A stretch of DNA of 64,000 bases from Fictibacillus norfolkensis (GTDB taxonomy: Bacteria > Bacillota > Bacilli > Bacillales > Fictibacillaceae), in contig NZ_JACSQM010000002.1 of NCBI RefSeq assembly GCF_014836645.1, positions 1 to 64,000 on the forward strand, in the 5' to 3' direction. Each line of letters begins with the position of its first letter. The first letter of the stretch is position 1. Made by a program: the position numbers and the translations under genes. A model generated the notes under the pieces. That model was not told the origin of the DNA. It saw only the letters and a program-made list of their open reading frames with translations, and ran no database searches. Below are positions 7,591 to 16,824 of the stretch, one piece after another.

Positions 7591-8223
7591 TTATTCACAT
7601 TCGTCGCCATCACAAAATTCAAATTTAGCATCCCTGATAGCGCCTCTTAATGCACGTTCGATATTAGCTTGAGGATGCAGGCCTTTTAATACTCTCTCAC
7701 CAATAATAATAGTTGGGACTGCGGTAATGTTCAGGTCTTCTTTGGCTTCTTTCTGAATCCTCTCTCTTTCTTGCTTAAATTCACGAGATTCCAATGCTTG
7801 TTGAAAGGACTTGCCGTCTAGGCCAATTTCTTCAGCAATGTTTTGAAGTACATCAATCTTTCCGATATCTTTTCCGTTTTGGTAAAAAGAATTAAAAACA
7901 AGATGAGCATATTCTCTTTCCTTGTTGTGCCTTTTAGCAAACAATAATCCTTCATGAGCAAAGAAAGTATGAGGTTGAGGAGATACTTCTGGCAGTATCA
8001 TATCAACACCCATTTTCTTTGTTAGAGGCTGAACAGACTCTTGCCACGATCTTTGTAAATAATCTTCTTCAGGACGTAATGTTTTCTGTGGAAACGGTCT
8101 GAGTTCGTATGGCATCCACTCAATCTCAACATCTTTATCTTCGGTCGCTTTTAATAATGGCGTTTCTGCTAAGTAACAATATGGACAAACAAAATCGGAA
8201 TATACTCTTATTTGGATGGTCAT
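7591..8223 (-). CDS. DsbA-family (FrnE-like) thiol oxidoreductase
   Basis: A 210-residue cytoplasmic protein with a thioredoxin fold and a helical insertion. The active-site motif CPYC is at about residues 13-16 (YSDFVCPYCYLAETPL). The cis-Pro loop is in ITAVPTIIIGERVLKG near residue 175. No signal peptide is present, as in FrnE-type dithiol isomerases. The last residues CDGDECE add two Cys. Start is ATG at 8223, nine bases from AAGGGG; the 17-codon upstream extension has no site. It is monocistronic. Confidence 0.85.
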   Translation of the reverse strand: MTIQIRVYSDFVCPYCYLAETPLLKATEDKDVEIEWMPYELRPFPQKTLRPEEDYLQRSWQESVQPLTKKMGVDMILPEVSPQPHTFFAHEGLLFAKRHNKEREYAHLVFNSFYQNGKDIGKIDVLQNIAEEIGLDGKSFQQALESREFKQERERIQKEAKEDLNITAVPTIIIGERVLKGLHPQANIERALRGAIRDAKFEFCDGDECE

Positions 8224-8573
8224 GTTTAGTATCCCCTTTATTACAACTTCAGTTCTATATTTTATTGTTTTCACTTGTGACGCTTATGATATTTCCAGCA
8301 CAATCAATGTACAAGCAATAAGACTTATCACAATACCGCCAAAACTATGATTTCTTTAAAATAAAGTAATGGTGTTTGTTCAGAGTTTCGAGTATTTCAA
8401 AATGATTAATAAAAACAACCTCTGTTCACCTTTTGTATTACATGATATATTTAGAAAGGCTTTATCGCTTACATACCATATATTGATATTTATAACTTAT
8501 GAATACATATGTTCTACACAAGTTGCCTCACTGGCTACAGTGCCTATGAAGCACCATTTTAGGAGGATATACC
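8224..8573. other. Divergent intergenic region, no gene seen
   Basis: This 350-base AT-rich gap separates the DsbA-like and nucleoside kinase genes. Near its end a small hairpin (CACTG-GCTA-CAGTG, about 8529-8542) lies some 30 bases before the kinase start and could be part of its leader. A 79-codon frame crosses the gap but overlaps the kinase start and has no ribosome binding site. Confidence 0.5.
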
Positions 8574-9242
8574 GTGATTTTAATGGCAGGTATGATCGGT
8601 ACAGGTAAGTCTACATATGCTGAATTCTTGAGCGAGCAGCTAGGAAGCTCTATCTTTTATGAAAGTGTCGTTGACAATCCTATTTTACCCGATTATTACA
8701 AAAATCCGAAGCGATGGGCTTTCCCGCTTCAAATTTATTTCTTAAACACACGTTTTAAGACGATTCGTGAAGCACGTACAAGTCCAGACAATGTTCTGGA
8801 TCGAAGTCTTTACGAAGATCTAATCTTTGCCGAACTGAACTTTGATTCAGGAAACATGACACAGCTTGAATTTGACACATATAAAGACTTACTTGAAACG
8901 ATGATGAACGAAATCGACAAAACTCCAAAGTTACGTCCTGATTTGCTTGTCTATTTGGATAGTGATTTTGAGACTGTACTAAGTCGTATCCGCCAACGAG
9001 GTCGCTCATATGAGCAGATTGAAGAAAACCCTGAACTTTTGGCATATTATAAAACACTCCATGCCAAGTACAAAGACTGGATTAAAGCCTACGATAAAAC
9101 ACCAGTTTTGATTATAGAAAGTGACCAGTACAATATCTTTAATACGGATGATCAAAAGCAACTATTAACGATTATCAAAAGAGAATTAACTCGGTTGGAT
9201 TCTCTCAACAAAGAGCCTGCGGTTATGCATGAAACCCACTGA
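8574..9242 (+). CDS. Deoxynucleoside kinase (dGK/dAK-type)
   Basis: A 222-residue P-loop enzyme that phosphorylates a deoxynucleoside with ATP for nucleotide salvage. The P-loop GMIGTGKST is at residues 6-14. The DRSLYED motif at about 77-83 carries the catalytic and sugar-binding residues, and RIRQRGRSYEQ at about 138 is the LID region. Length and motifs match bacterial dGK/dCK-type kinases. Start is GTG at 8574 behind TTAGGAGGATATACC. In B. subtilis such kinases come as a pair; here it is alone, so its base preference cannot be told from context. Confidence 0.88.
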   Translation: MILMAGMIGTGKSTYAEFLSEQLGSSIFYESVVDNPILPDYYKNPKRWAFPLQIYFLNTRFKTIREARTSPDNVLDRSLYEDLIFAELNFDSGNMTQLEFDTYKDLLETMMNEIDKTPKLRPDLLVYLDSDFETVLSRIRQRGRSYEQIEENPELLAYYKTLHAKYKDWIKAYDKTPVLIIESDQYNIFNTDDQKQLLTIIKRELTRLDSLNKEPAVMHETH

Positions 9243-9293
9243 TTGAACAAAGAATAAAGAACAAACAAGCTTTAAGGAGTGATTACAATTTTT

Positions 9294-9509
9294 TTGATCA
9301 TTATGGGCTTAACTGTTCTTATTGTTGGTTTAGGGTTTTGGTGGACATGGAAACTAGGTAAAAAACAACAAACTTCATATACTGAAGATGAAGTTAATCC
9401 TGCTGTTACCCGACACACAGCATTGCTGAATCCTATATTGTTAACTTATATCGGAATGGCAATTGCTTTTGTTATCATCATTTATGTTGTATATTTTGCA
9501 ATGAGATAG
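9294..9509 (+). CDS. Small two-helix membrane protein
   Basis: A protein of about 71 residues with two hydrophobic helices (about 1-18 and 48-69) and a polar linker that begins KLGKKQQTSYTEDE. Function unknown. The start is ambiguous: AAGGAG at 9274-9279 overlaps the GTG at 9279, while TTG at 9294 and ATG at 9303 are 14 and 23 bases away. It follows the kinase by about 50 bases on the same strand and may be cotranscribed. Confidence 0.6.
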   Translation: MIIMGLTVLIVGLGFWWTWKLGKKQQTSYTEDEVNPAVTRHTALLNPILLTYIGMAIAFVIIIYVVYFAMR

Positions 9510-9512
9510 TAA

Positions 9513-9547
9513 AGACCAGAGATTATTCAATCTCTGGTCTTTTTTCT
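9513..9547 (+). terminator. Terminator between convergent genes
   Basis: A 12-bp perfect stem (AGACCAGAGATT and complement) with a four-base loop and a T run on the plus strand. It overlaps the last codons of the convergent minus-strand gene. Confidence 0.88.
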
Positions 9548-9873
9548 GGTATCCCTGGATGCTCAGGGTTCCAAAGGTCCATTGTCTCAATAAACTGTCT
9601 TGTTTCTTCCTGACCTCTATCATGGATAAACCCGTAGACTTCTCTTAATTTCGAATCATATCGATCGTTGTCCCGATCGTTTGAATAAGGAATATAAGGT
9701 AGATGATTACGTACAAAAGTATCATTTGCCGTGCTTTCCATTTCCTCGAACATTTTAGTAAGTTTCCATACATCATCTTCTGACGCAGAAATTTCAAATT
9801 GAAAAGTAGATGCAGTTTTAACAGGTAAGATTTCACCTGTTTCCACATTAATGTAGTAGGGTCTTTTTTCCAT
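9523..9873 (-). CDS. Conserved hypothetical protein, 116 aa
   Basis: A soluble acidic protein of 116 residues. It opens with a beta-type segment (KRPYYINVETGEILP), followed by helical stretches (ASEDDVWKLTKMFEEM) and a C-terminus rich in Asp, Arg and Pro. There are no Cys and no enzyme motif. I recall similar proteins in other Bacillus genomes without a demonstrated role. ATG at 9873 follows AAGGAGGTCTAAA. No partner gene. Confidence 0.75.
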   Translation of the reverse strand: MEKRPYYINVETGEILPVKTASTFQFEISASEDDVWKLTKMFEEMESTANDTFVRNHLPYIPYSNDRDNDRYDSKLREVYGFIHDRGQEETRQFIETMDLWNPEHPGIPEKRPEIE

Positions 9874-9931
9874 TTTAGACCTCCTTCTTTTACTCGTATT
9901 TTCCGCAGTTCGGTAACAATTTATGTAAAGG

Positions 9932-10867
9932 TCACCACCATTTTTTCTTCTTAAAATAGCTCATGATTACAACAGGTAAAACTAAACAAAGAGTTAAAAC
10001 GTAAAAATACCCATAGTGCCATCTAAGTTCAGGTATGTATTCAAAATTCATGCCGTAAAGACCCGCGATAAATGTAAGGGGAATGAAAACAGCACTAACG
10101 AGCGTCAACGTTTTCATGATTCTATTCATGTGATCGGACTTTAAAGACATTTGCAGATCTAAAATTCCTTTTAAATTTTCTTTAAAACTGTCAAAAGCAG
10201 TTGTTACTCTTGAGAAGGAGGATAGCAAATCTTTAAAGTAAAAACCTGATTCTTCATTTGCGTATTCGAAGTCATCATGACCCATTTTCTGTATGATGCT
10301 CTCTTCTGCTTCAACATATTGTCTAAGCTTGTGTAAGCGAGTCTTCCAACGATACACGTCCCGTCCGATCTCACGTTTTTGTGGATCGATAAACACACTC
10401 TTTTCGAGCTCTAAAAACTCATCTGAAAGTTGATCAACAACTTCTAGATAGGAATTAACGATATCCTTCATGAGATAGTACAGCATATAGCTAACATGTT
10501 TCATGTGTTCAGGATTGTTCGTGAAATCTTTAACTAGCTGTTCCCTAAAGGAAATTTCGTGTTCACTCATAACAATCAAATACTTTTCACCGATTAGAAG
10601 GTTAATCCTAATCGGTTCATAATTTTCAGATCCCAAATAAAACGTTGAAACAACAGCATGATTGGCATAAACATTAAGTTGTGGATGTTCAGAAAAATTC
10701 ATAAAAGCATTCTTAGCTAACGGATGAAGATCAAGCTGCTCTAATATATCGTCTTGATCCATTTCTTTAAGAGATTGATAAAACATCCAGATGGTTTCGT
10801 TCTCTTTTGGCATGTCAAAGTGTTCAATGCGTTCGGTTTGATTCGTAGCTTCTTTATACATTAACAT
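9932..10867 (-). CDS. corA: CorA-family divalent cation channel
   Basis: A 311-residue member of the CorA Mg2+/Co2+ channel family, which works as a pentamer with a large cytoplasmic funnel. The signature YGMNF is near residue 270 at the end of the first membrane helix, followed by the short acidic loop EYIPEL, and the second helix ends in the basic tail YFKKKKWW. The N-terminal 250 residues match the alpha/beta and long-helix part. ATG at 10867 is eight bases from AGGAG. No Mg2+ riboswitch is visible upstream. Confidence 0.9.
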   Translation of the reverse strand: MLMYKEATNQTERIEHFDMPKENETIWMFYQSLKEMDQDDILEQLDLHPLAKNAFMNFSEHPQLNVYANHAVVSTFYLGSENYEPIRINLLIGEKYLIVMSEHEISFREQLVKDFTNNPEHMKHVSYMLYYLMKDIVNSYLEVVDQLSDEFLELEKSVFIDPQKREIGRDVYRWKTRLHKLRQYVEAEESIIQKMGHDDFEYANEESGFYFKDLLSSFSRVTTAFDSFKENLKGILDLQMSLKSDHMNRIMKTLTLVSAVFIPLTFIAGLYGMNFEYIPELRWHYGYFYVLTLCLVLPVVIMSYFKKKKWW

Positions 10868-10923
10868 CTCATGAACTCCTGGCCGTTTTTCTCTATCTTT
10901 CCCATAAGTTCAGATTCACATGA

Positions 10924-10954
10924 CAAAAAAAATAACCCTTTATGTTTAAAGGGT
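10924..10954 (-). terminator. Terminator of the cupin gene
   Basis: Stem ACCCTTT with its complement and a six-base loop, followed on the minus strand by a run of eight T. It overlaps the end of the cupin coding region. Confidence 0.75.
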
Positions 10955-11320
10955 CACTGTACTAATACTTTTTACTTTTTTCACAACTACTCTGTCTCCT
11001 TGTGCAGGTGGATGAGAAGTTAAAAGAAACTCAACAGGCAAACTCGATTCGTTTCGAACTTGATGGGTTGTCCCTGCAGGAATATCTAATCCTTGATGCG
11101 CGCTAAGGATAATTTCTTCACCATCTTTTTCGATCAACAGTTCTCCGTTCAAAACAAAGAAAAATTGATGGGAAAACACATGATAATGTCTTACCTCAGC
11201 TGTTTGAGGGGGCATTCTTTCTTGTATGATGCTTAGATTCCCTTGCTTTAGAAGGTGCCAGCCATCACATGCATCTCCCCATTGATAATGTTCTGCATTT
11301 AATGTACTTTTCTTTGCCAT
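10946..11320 (-). CDS. Cupin-domain protein
   Basis: A 124-residue single-domain cupin. Motif 1 is seen as RHYHVFSHQFFFVLNGE (about 44-60), with His, His and Glu-like ligand positions. Motif 2 is in LDIPAGTTHQVRNES (about 76-91). Such proteins bind a metal and act as isomerases, dioxygenases or sensors; the substrate is unknown here. ATG at 11320 follows GGAGGGTGT. It lies 11 bases after the DUF1992 gene on the same strand, so the two are probably one operon. Confidence 0.82.
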   Translation of the reverse strand: MAKKSTLNAEHYQWGDACDGWHLLKQGNLSIIQERMPPQTAEVRHYHVFSHQFFFVLNGELLIEKDGEEIILSAHQGLDIPAGTTHQVRNESSLPVEFLLTSHPPAQGDRVVVKKVKSISTVTL

Positions 11321-11331
11321 ACACCCTCCAA

Positions 11332-11754
11332 TTATTTATTCAAAAAGTCCTCCAGGTTTATCTTCATCCTTTGTGCACTAGGTGGACAAGTTAAGTTATA
11401 CTGAAAGACTTTTTGGTTAATGGTCTCTACGGTCTTTTTAATGTTGAACTCTACAGTATACGTTTTTAGCTCTTCTTTTAATACGTCTATCTCTTGACCA
11501 AGTTTCACCCAACTAGGGAGAATGTTATTATCTTTCATTACTTTATGAAGACGCTTCTCCGGATTGTAAGTAAGATCTTCATCTAGATTAAGGGGCTTAC
11601 CTAAGCCTTCTAAATCATCAAATGCACCTTCTTTACGTGCGCGGTTAACGATGGTTGTAATGTGATCTTCATAAAACCAAGCATTGGTTTGCTCGTCTTT
11701 CATTAGGATTTCACGTTGCTGCAGTTCCTTTTCGAGCGATGGTTTTTTGTTCAT
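11332..11754 (-). CDS. DUF1992 / DnaJ-homologue C28-like protein
   Basis: A 140-residue protein built on the DUF1992 domain, with the signature ITTIVNRARKEGAFDDLEGLGKPL (split here as ITTIVNRARKEG and AFDDLEGLGKPL) near residues 29-53, followed by a helical tail. The family is named after human DNAJC28 but lacks a J-domain here. Its bacterial role is not established. ATG at 11754 is preceded by GGAGGTTTTTGTA. First gene of a likely two-gene operon with the cupin. Confidence 0.85.
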   Translation of the reverse strand: MNKKPSLEKELQQREILMKDEQTNAWFYEDHITTIVNRARKEGAFDDLEGLGKPLNLDEDLTYNPEKRLHKVMKDNNILPSWVKLGQEIDVLKEELKTYTVEFNIKKTVETINQKVFQYNLTCPPSAQRMKINLEDFLNK

Positions 11755-11931
11755 TACAAAAACCTCCAGGAATAATTTTTTCTATACTTATACATTATGT
11801 TTATTATTCCTAATCCCTTGGAAAATTTATGGCAGATTTATTGCAAAATTGTGTACAAATTAAGAACGCCTTTCGTCCGGGTTAACTTCACCCAAGTTCA
11901 ATTATAGATAAAAACTGGAGTTAACTGAAGA

Positions 11932-11960
11932 AGAAAAAAGGAAGCGACTGCTCGCTCCCT
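11932..11960 (-). terminator. Terminator of the siderophore-binding lipoprotein gene
   Basis: Stem GGGAGCGA with TCGCTTCC (one G-U pair), a four-base loop and a T run on the minus strand. Confidence 0.8.
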
Positions 11961-11973
11961 CTCTATAACACGC

Positions 11974-12930
11974 TTATTTTTTTAAGAAGTATTTCTCAAG
12001 ATCATCTAACATCAAGTTTGCAGCTTTTACTCCACCAGCTGTATTCCAGATTGCATCACTTACTTTGTATGCTTTATCTGCTTTAACAACTTCAAGGTTT
12101 TTCCAAAGCGGGTTACCTGTCCATTCTTTTTCAGTGTCAGTCGCTTTTCCATCTCCAGCTTCGTACGTAAAGTAGAACAGAATGTCACCATTCATATCAG
12201 GGATACGTTCTTGGGTTACTTCTTCCATAAAATCATTCTGGCTTTGATCACCAGGACGTGCAAATCCAACTTGATCAAGAATCACACCAGAGAAAGAATC
12301 TTTATGATAGATACGAGATGTTCCAGGTAAGAAACGAACCACTGAAACTTCTGTTTTTAATTGATCTGCTGCCTCTTTCTTCATATCTTCAATACGCTTG
12401 TCGAATGCAGCTAGAACTTCTTTTCCTTTTTCTTCTTTATCTAATGCTTTTGCGTATAGTTCAAAGTTGATCTTCCAATCACCACGAAGCTCTTCTGAAA
12501 ATACAGTTGGTGCAATCTTATTTAATTCGTCATATTGTTTCTCTTGACGCTGTTTGTTTCCGATGATTAAGTCAGGCTTTAAAGCTGCGATCTTCTCAAC
12601 GTTCACAGCACTTTCGTCACCTACTACTTCAACGCCATCCATGTCACTCTTAATATGATCATACCAAGGGTCACCTAACCAAGATTTAACGGCTCCAACC
12701 GGTTTTACCCCAAGAGCTAGCACGGCTTCAGTACCTTCGTTTGTTAGAACAACTACTCTCTTGTTTTCCTTAACTTCTGTTGTCCCCATCGCATGTTCTA
12801 CTTTATAGGAGGCAGAAGAACCTTCTGATTTTTCTTCTTTTTCTTTATCTTTCCCGCCGCATGCTGCCAATGCAAGCATTAACGTTAACACCGCTGCGAA
12901 CGCAAGCCATTTGTATGTAATTTTTTTCAT
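11974..12930 (-). CDS. Ferric-siderophore ABC transporter, substrate-binding lipoprotein
   Basis: A class III periplasmic-binding-fold lipoprotein (318 residues) that captures an iron(III)-siderophore outside the membrane. The signal peptide ends in the lipobox ALAAC, followed by a Gly/Lys/Glu/Ser-rich linker. The mature part has the first lobe (NEGTEAVLALGVKPVGAV), a long connecting helix and the second lobe. Size and features fit FeuA/YfiY-like proteins. ATG at 12930 is used; an upstream extension of 21 codons runs into the Fur box. It is divergent from the permease genes and shares the Fur-box region with them. Confidence 0.9.
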   Translation of the reverse strand: MKKITYKWLAFAAVLTLMLALAACGGKDKEKEEKSEGSSASYKVEHAMGTTEVKENKRVVVLTNEGTEAVLALGVKPVGAVKSWLGDPWYDHIKSDMDGVEVVGDESAVNVEKIAALKPDLIIGNKQRQEKQYDELNKIAPTVFSEELRGDWKINFELYAKALDKEEKGKEVLAAFDKRIEDMKKEAADQLKTEVSVVRFLPGTSRIYHKDSFSGVILDQVGFARPGDQSQNDFMEEVTQERIPDMNGDILFYFTYEAGDGKATDTEKEWTGNPLWKNLEVVKADKAYKVSDAIWNTAGGVKAANLMLDDLEKYFLKK

Positions 12931-12961
12931 TCTATTTTCTCTCCCCTTTTTATAATGTAAA

Positions 12962-12976
12962 TGATAATGAGAATCA
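12962..12976. promoter_or_regulatory. Fur box (binding-protein side)
   Basis: TGATAATGAGAATCA matches the 7-1-7 Fur consensus TGATAATnATTATCA with two mismatches. It lies 32 bases upstream of the siderophore-binding lipoprotein gene. Confidence 0.8.
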
Positions 12977-13025
12977 ATTACAATTCGTATCATAATATGT
13001 TATGAATACGTTGTCAACAACTAAA

Positions 13026-13040
13026 TGATAATGATTTTCA
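13026..13040. promoter_or_regulatory. Fur box (centre of divergent region)
   Basis: TGATAATGATTTTCA matches the Fur consensus with one mismatch, the best of the three boxes in this intergenic region. Confidence 0.85.
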
Positions 13041-13081
13041 AAGTCATTGACAGAAACCTACTTTACTTTTAAACTGATAAA

Positions 13082-13096
13082 TGAGAATAACTTTCA
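13082..13096. promoter_or_regulatory. Fur box (permease side)
   Basis: TGAGAATAACTTTCA keeps 12 of 15 Fur positions and lies 18 bases before the first permease gene. It is weaker than the other two, but its place just upstream of the operon supports it. Confidence 0.6.
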
Positions 13097-13114
13097 TTAA
13101 TAAAAGAGGCTCTG

Positions 13115-14125
13115 ATGAACGGAATATTATACGGAAATAAATTGAAGACAGCCGGGCTTATCATTGGCATAATAATCGCGCTCATTATAATGGTCTTAAG
13201 TGTTGTGCTGGGTTATACAAACACTTCACTAAAACAAGCTATTGAAGCGTATACGGCTTTTAACGGCTCAAACGAACATTTAATTATTCAACTATCTCGA
13301 GTCCCGCGTTCACTTGTAGGTATCGCTGTTGGAATCTCTTTAGGGATCGCCGGCGTTCTCATGCAAGCGCTCACTCGAAATCCAATTGCATCTCCGGATA
13401 TCTTTGGTGTAAATGCCGGTGCTGGATTTTTTATTGTTTTTGGTGTTACTTTTCTCGGAATCTCATCCATACAGCAATTTATGTGGATCGGTTTCTTAGG
13501 AGCTGCAGTTGCTGCAGGTTTGGCTTATGCATTAGGATCTGCTGGCCAGGGTGGACTTACACCTGTTAAATTGACACTTGCTGGAGCTGTTATGGCCGCT
13601 CTTTTTGCATCTCTCACGCAAGGAATGCTCGTCACCAATGAAAAAGCGCTAGATGAAGTTCTATTCTGGTTAGCCGGTTCAGTAGAAGGAAGAAAACTTT
13701 CTATGCTAGTCGCAGTCTTACCTGCACTTGTTATCGCTTGGGTGATTTCCCTCTTATTATCAAGGCAGTTAAACGCCTTTGCGCTTGGTGAAGATGTTGC
13801 CATCAGTTTAGGACAAAAAACAGTTGTTTTTAAACTAGCTGCAGCTCTCATGGTTATCATACTAGCTGGAGGATCAGTTGCCATTGCTGGCCCCATCAGT
13901 TTCATAGGAATTGTTGTTCCTCATTTTGCTAGGTATCTGGTAGGAAATGATCACCGCTGGATCGTGCCATACTCTGCTATTATCGGTGGCATTATGCTCG
14001 TCGTTGCAGATATCGGCGCACGTTATATCATCATGCCTGAAGAAGCACCTGTTGGAGTTGTAACAGCTCTGATCGGAACACCATTCTTCATATATATTGT
14101 TCGAAAAGGAATTTTTCAAAAATGA
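13115..14125 (+). CDS. Ferric-siderophore ABC permease (FecCD family), first
   Basis: A 336-residue FecCD/BtuC-type permease with about ten membrane helices. Family signatures are visible: RVPRSLVGIAVGISLGIAGVLMQALTRNPIASPDIFG near residues 61-97 (quoted in part as GVLMQALTRNPIASPD) and the coupling-helix segment GPISFIGIVVPHFAR near 260. It pairs with the next gene to form the membrane channel of the siderophore importer. ATG at 13115 follows a modest AGAGGC site. It is the first gene of a four-gene Fur-controlled operon and overlaps the next gene by four bases. Confidence 0.92.
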   Translation: MNGILYGNKLKTAGLIIGIIIALIIMVLSVVLGYTNTSLKQAIEAYTAFNGSNEHLIIQLSRVPRSLVGIAVGISLGIAGVLMQALTRNPIASPDIFGVNAGAGFFIVFGVTFLGISSIQQFMWIGFLGAAVAAGLAYALGSAGQGGLTPVKLTLAGAVMAALFASLTQGMLVTNEKALDEVLFWLAGSVEGRKLSMLVAVLPALVIAWVISLLLSRQLNAFALGEDVAISLGQKTVVFKLAAALMVIILAGGSVAIAGPISFIGIVVPHFARYLVGNDHRWIVPYSAIIGGIMLVVADIGARYIIMPEEAPVGVVTALIGTPFFIYIVRKGIFQK

Positions 14126-15165
14126 GAAAGTACTGGGTCTTACAGCGTAAATCATTTTCTTTTTTAATTGATAAAAAAACGACTGTTAGTATCATTGCCC
14201 TAACACTAGGAGCAATAGCTGCCATGCTATTAAGTATCGGTGTCGGTGATATGTATATTGCACCGTGGGATGTGTTCAATGCATTAATCGGAACAGGGCT
14301 AGATATTAACCAGCTCATCATTACTGAATTTAGGCTGCCAAGGGTATTAGTCGCTTTTATTGCAGGAGCCTCACTCGCTCTTTCGGGTGCCATCTTGCAA
14401 GGCATTATCCGTAACCCTTTAGCCTCTCCCGATATGATCGGAATAACAGGTGGTGCAGGTTTTGCTGCAGTTGCCTTTCTAACTATGTTCAGTGATGACT
14501 CAAACAACCTTTTATTGAGTATTAATTATTTACCACTGTTTGCTTTTGGTGGCGCTACTATCGTTGCTTTCTTAATTTATGTATTAGCTTGGAAAGACGG
14601 GGTTACACCAATTCGTCTCATATTAATAGGAATCGGGCTTATGGCTTTATTACAGGCTCTAACAACGCTCATGATGCTCATGGGACCAATCTATAGAGCG
14701 AGTCAGGCCACTATATGGCTTACTGGAACCGTGTACGGTACTTCTTGGAATGAAGTAAAAGCATTGCTGCCGTGGTTTATTGGATTGATTCCGATCTTAG
14801 TACTTCTCGTCCGCCGTTTGAACATTCAAGGATTTGGTGATGACCTTACAAAAGGAGCAGGAATCTCAGTTCATCGTGAACGTTTCTTACTTTTAATGGT
14901 CTGTACAGCTCTTGCAGGTTCAGCAGTAGCGTTTGCAGGTGCGATGGGGTTTGTTGGTCTTATCGGACCACATATCGCTAGAAGAATTTCAGGATCATCG
15001 TTCGGCGGCTTGTTTCCAGCTTCGGCTTTGATCGGGGGTATCATGGTCGTATTGGCAGACCTTGCCGGACGTACCTTATTCTCACCTTTAGAAGTACCGG
15101 CCGGTGTTTTTACAGCGGCGATCGGTGCTCCGTACTTTATCTATCTTTTATTTAAAAACCAATAA
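14122..15165 (+). CDS. Ferric-siderophore ABC permease (FecCD family), second
   Basis: The second FecCD-type permease (347 residues). It has the same signatures: LPRVLVAFIAGASLALSG with QGIIRNPLASPDMIG near residue 95, and GFVGLIGPHIARRI near 275. Two different permeases suggest a heterodimeric channel as in FhuB or FeuBC systems. The start ATG overlaps the stop of the first permease (ATGA), which couples translation. Followed after 16 bases by the ATPase gene. Confidence 0.92.
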   Translation: MRKYWVLQRKSFSFLIDKKTTVSIIALTLGAIAAMLLSIGVGDMYIAPWDVFNALIGTGLDINQLIITEFRLPRVLVAFIAGASLALSGAILQGIIRNPLASPDMIGITGGAGFAAVAFLTMFSDDSNNLLLSINYLPLFAFGGATIVAFLIYVLAWKDGVTPIRLILIGIGLMALLQALTTLMMLMGPIYRASQATIWLTGTVYGTSWNEVKALLPWFIGLIPILVLLVRRLNIQGFGDDLTKGAGISVHRERFLLLMVCTALAGSAVAFAGAMGFVGLIGPHIARRISGSSFGGLFPASALIGGIMVVLADLAGRTLFSPLEVPAGVFTAAIGAPYFIYLLFKNQ

Positions 15166-15181
15166 CAGGAGTGGATGACAG

Positions 15182-16000
15182 ATGGCTGTAATAACAACCT
15201 CTAACCTAACATTAGCTTATGGAAAAGAACCGATTATCGACGAGTTGAACCTGCAGATCCCTAAAGGTAAGATCACCGTCTTGATCGGAAGCAATGGTTG
15301 TGGTAAATCCACCCTGTTACGTTCTATGGCAAGACTATTAACTCCTAAAGGTGGCCATGTTTTGCTAAATGGTAAAGATGTAGCGAAACGGTCTACAAAA
15401 CAAGTAGCAAAAGAATTGGCAATCTTGCCACAAGGACCAATTGCTCCAGAAGGATTAACTGTTCTACAACTTGTTAAGCAAGGCCGCTTTCCTTATCAAT
15501 CATGGCTGCAGCAATGGTCACAAGAAGACGAAAAGGCCGTAATGAATGCGCTTCGTGCGACAAATCTTATTCCCTATATGGAAACACCTGTTGATTCACT
15601 TTCAGGTGGTCAGCGTCAGCGTGCTTGGATCGCTATGACACTGGCTCAAGGAACAGAGACGATTCTATTGGATGAACCTACTACGTACTTAGACATGACA
15701 CATCAAATTGAGATTCTCGATCTCCTATTTGAGTTAAATGAAAAAGAAAAGCGAACAATAGTTATGGTGCTTCATGATTTGAATCTTGCTTGCCGTTATG
15801 CTCATCATATTGTTGCGATTCAAGATAAAACCGTCTATGCAGAAGGTGCACCTGAAGAAATTATGAACGAACAATTAGTGGAAGAAGTATTCCAGATGTC
15901 GAGTACCGTGATTCCTGATCCAGTTTTCGGCACACCAATGTGTATTCCATATGGAAAGGGGCGAGTCGTTCGACATGTCAATACTCCTCAGTACGCCTAA
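15182..16000 (+). CDS. Ferric-siderophore ABC transporter ATP-binding protein
   Basis: A 272-residue ABC ATPase that drives siderophore uptake. Walker A is GSNGCGKST (about 37-45), the signature [12 protein letters not shown] is at about 139-150 and Walker B is [13 protein letters not shown] (about 159-171), followed by the H-loop VLHDLN. It is closest in form to FecE/YusV-type ATPases, some of which serve several importers. ATG at 15182 follows CAGGAGTGGATGACAG. Its 3' end overlaps the start of the reductase-like gene by 26 bases. Confidence 0.92.
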   Translation: MAVITTSNLTLAYGKEPIIDELNLQIPKGKITVLIGSNGCGKSTLLRSMARLLTPKGGHVLLNGKDVAKRSTKQVAKELAILPQGPIAPEGLTVLQLVKQGRFPYQSWLQQWSQEDEKAVMNALRATNLIPYMETPVDSLSGGQRQRAWIAMTLAQGTETILLDEPTTYLDMTHQIEILDLLFELNEKEKRTIVMVLHDLNLACRYAHHIVAIQDKTVYAEGAPEEIMNEQLVEEVFQMSSTVIPDPVFGTPMCIPYGKGRVVRHVNTPQYA

Positions 16001-16733
16001 GTCAAACGGTTGGACAGCAGAAGAAAAAAATCATATCAGTTCGAACTATCGCTTCTCTTTTCAAGCACCATATGAGAATGAAGTTGTCGTTTCTGCCGAA
16101 CAGCTGTTGAGCTCTGATTATCTGCTTCAATTTTTGGATCAAACAGGACCGCGTATCGGTTCGAACAAACGCCCTGTAACGGCGTCTCTATTCTTCAAAC
16201 GCTATGCGTATTGTAGTTTAACTTCCTGTTTATATGGAATGACTATTCTTAATAAGTCATTCGATATGAACATAAAAAATGTATATCTTATCGATCACAA
16301 CTCCGATAGCATGTGGCTTCCATCATTCACACTGAAAGATGCGTCTGCTCGCATTGCCGACGAAAACAGAGCAGATTGGCGCTCTTCTGTCATTGAAACA
16401 CTTTTTAAAGAAAACATGTCTGTCATGTTGAATCATATTGCGAGCACTGCACGCATCTCTAAAGCAACTCTTTGGGAGAACGCTTGGATTTACATACGCT
16501 GGATATATGAAACGTGGTTAACGGAAGAGCATCCAGCAGAAGTTAAGCAAAGAATCCAAGAAGATTATGCATTCTTTATGGAAGCACATGCTTTTCATTT
16601 TGGGTTAACGAAAAACCCATTCCATCGTTTTGCAGCTCCGATTGGCTGCGGACCTACTAAGACCCGTAAGACTTGCTGCCTTTATTACAAAACAGATAAC
16701 GGGACTTGCTGTTCTACATGTCCAAAGCGATAA
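15975..16733 (+). CDS. FhuF-like (2Fe-2S) siderophore-iron reductase
   Basis: A 252-residue protein with the C-terminal motif CC-x10-C-x2-C ([17 protein letters not shown]), which binds the unusual 2Fe-2S centre of FhuF-type ferric-siderophore reductases. These release iron from imported siderophores in the cytoplasm. The N-terminal 200 residues fit the family loosely. The start at 15975 (MSILLSTPK) is about a dozen bases after GGAAAGGGG; an in-frame ATG at 15951 has no site. It ends the Fur-controlled operon, which makes the role in iron release convincing. Confidence 0.85.
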   Translation: MSILLSTPKSNGWTAEEKNHISSNYRFSFQAPYENEVVVSAEQLLSSDYLLQFLDQTGPRIGSNKRPVTASLFFKRYAYCSLTSCLYGMTILNKSFDMNIKNVYLIDHNSDSMWLPSFTLKDASARIADENRADWRSSVIETLFKENMSVMLNHIASTARISKATLWENAWIYIRWIYETWLTEEHPAEVKQRIQEDYAFFMEAHAFHFGLTKNPFHRFAAPIGCGPTKTRKTCCLYYKTDNGTCCSTCPKR

Positions 16734-16762
16734 AATCGAGGCTTTCTGTCCTCGATTTTTTG
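16732..16762 (+). terminator. Terminator of the siderophore uptake operon
   Basis: A 10-bp stem (AAAATCGAGG and complement) with an eight-base loop and T run, beginning within the stop codon of the FhuF-like gene. Confidence 0.88.
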
Positions 16763-16824
16763 TTTTTTCTTGATCAATTACGGGTAATTTAGTATAGATA
16801 GATTGATTGGAGGCGATTGTATTG

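Noticed and set aside
9900..11000. A magnesium riboswitch or M-box linked to corA
   Set aside because: The short leader upstream of the corA start shows no such fold or conserved segments.
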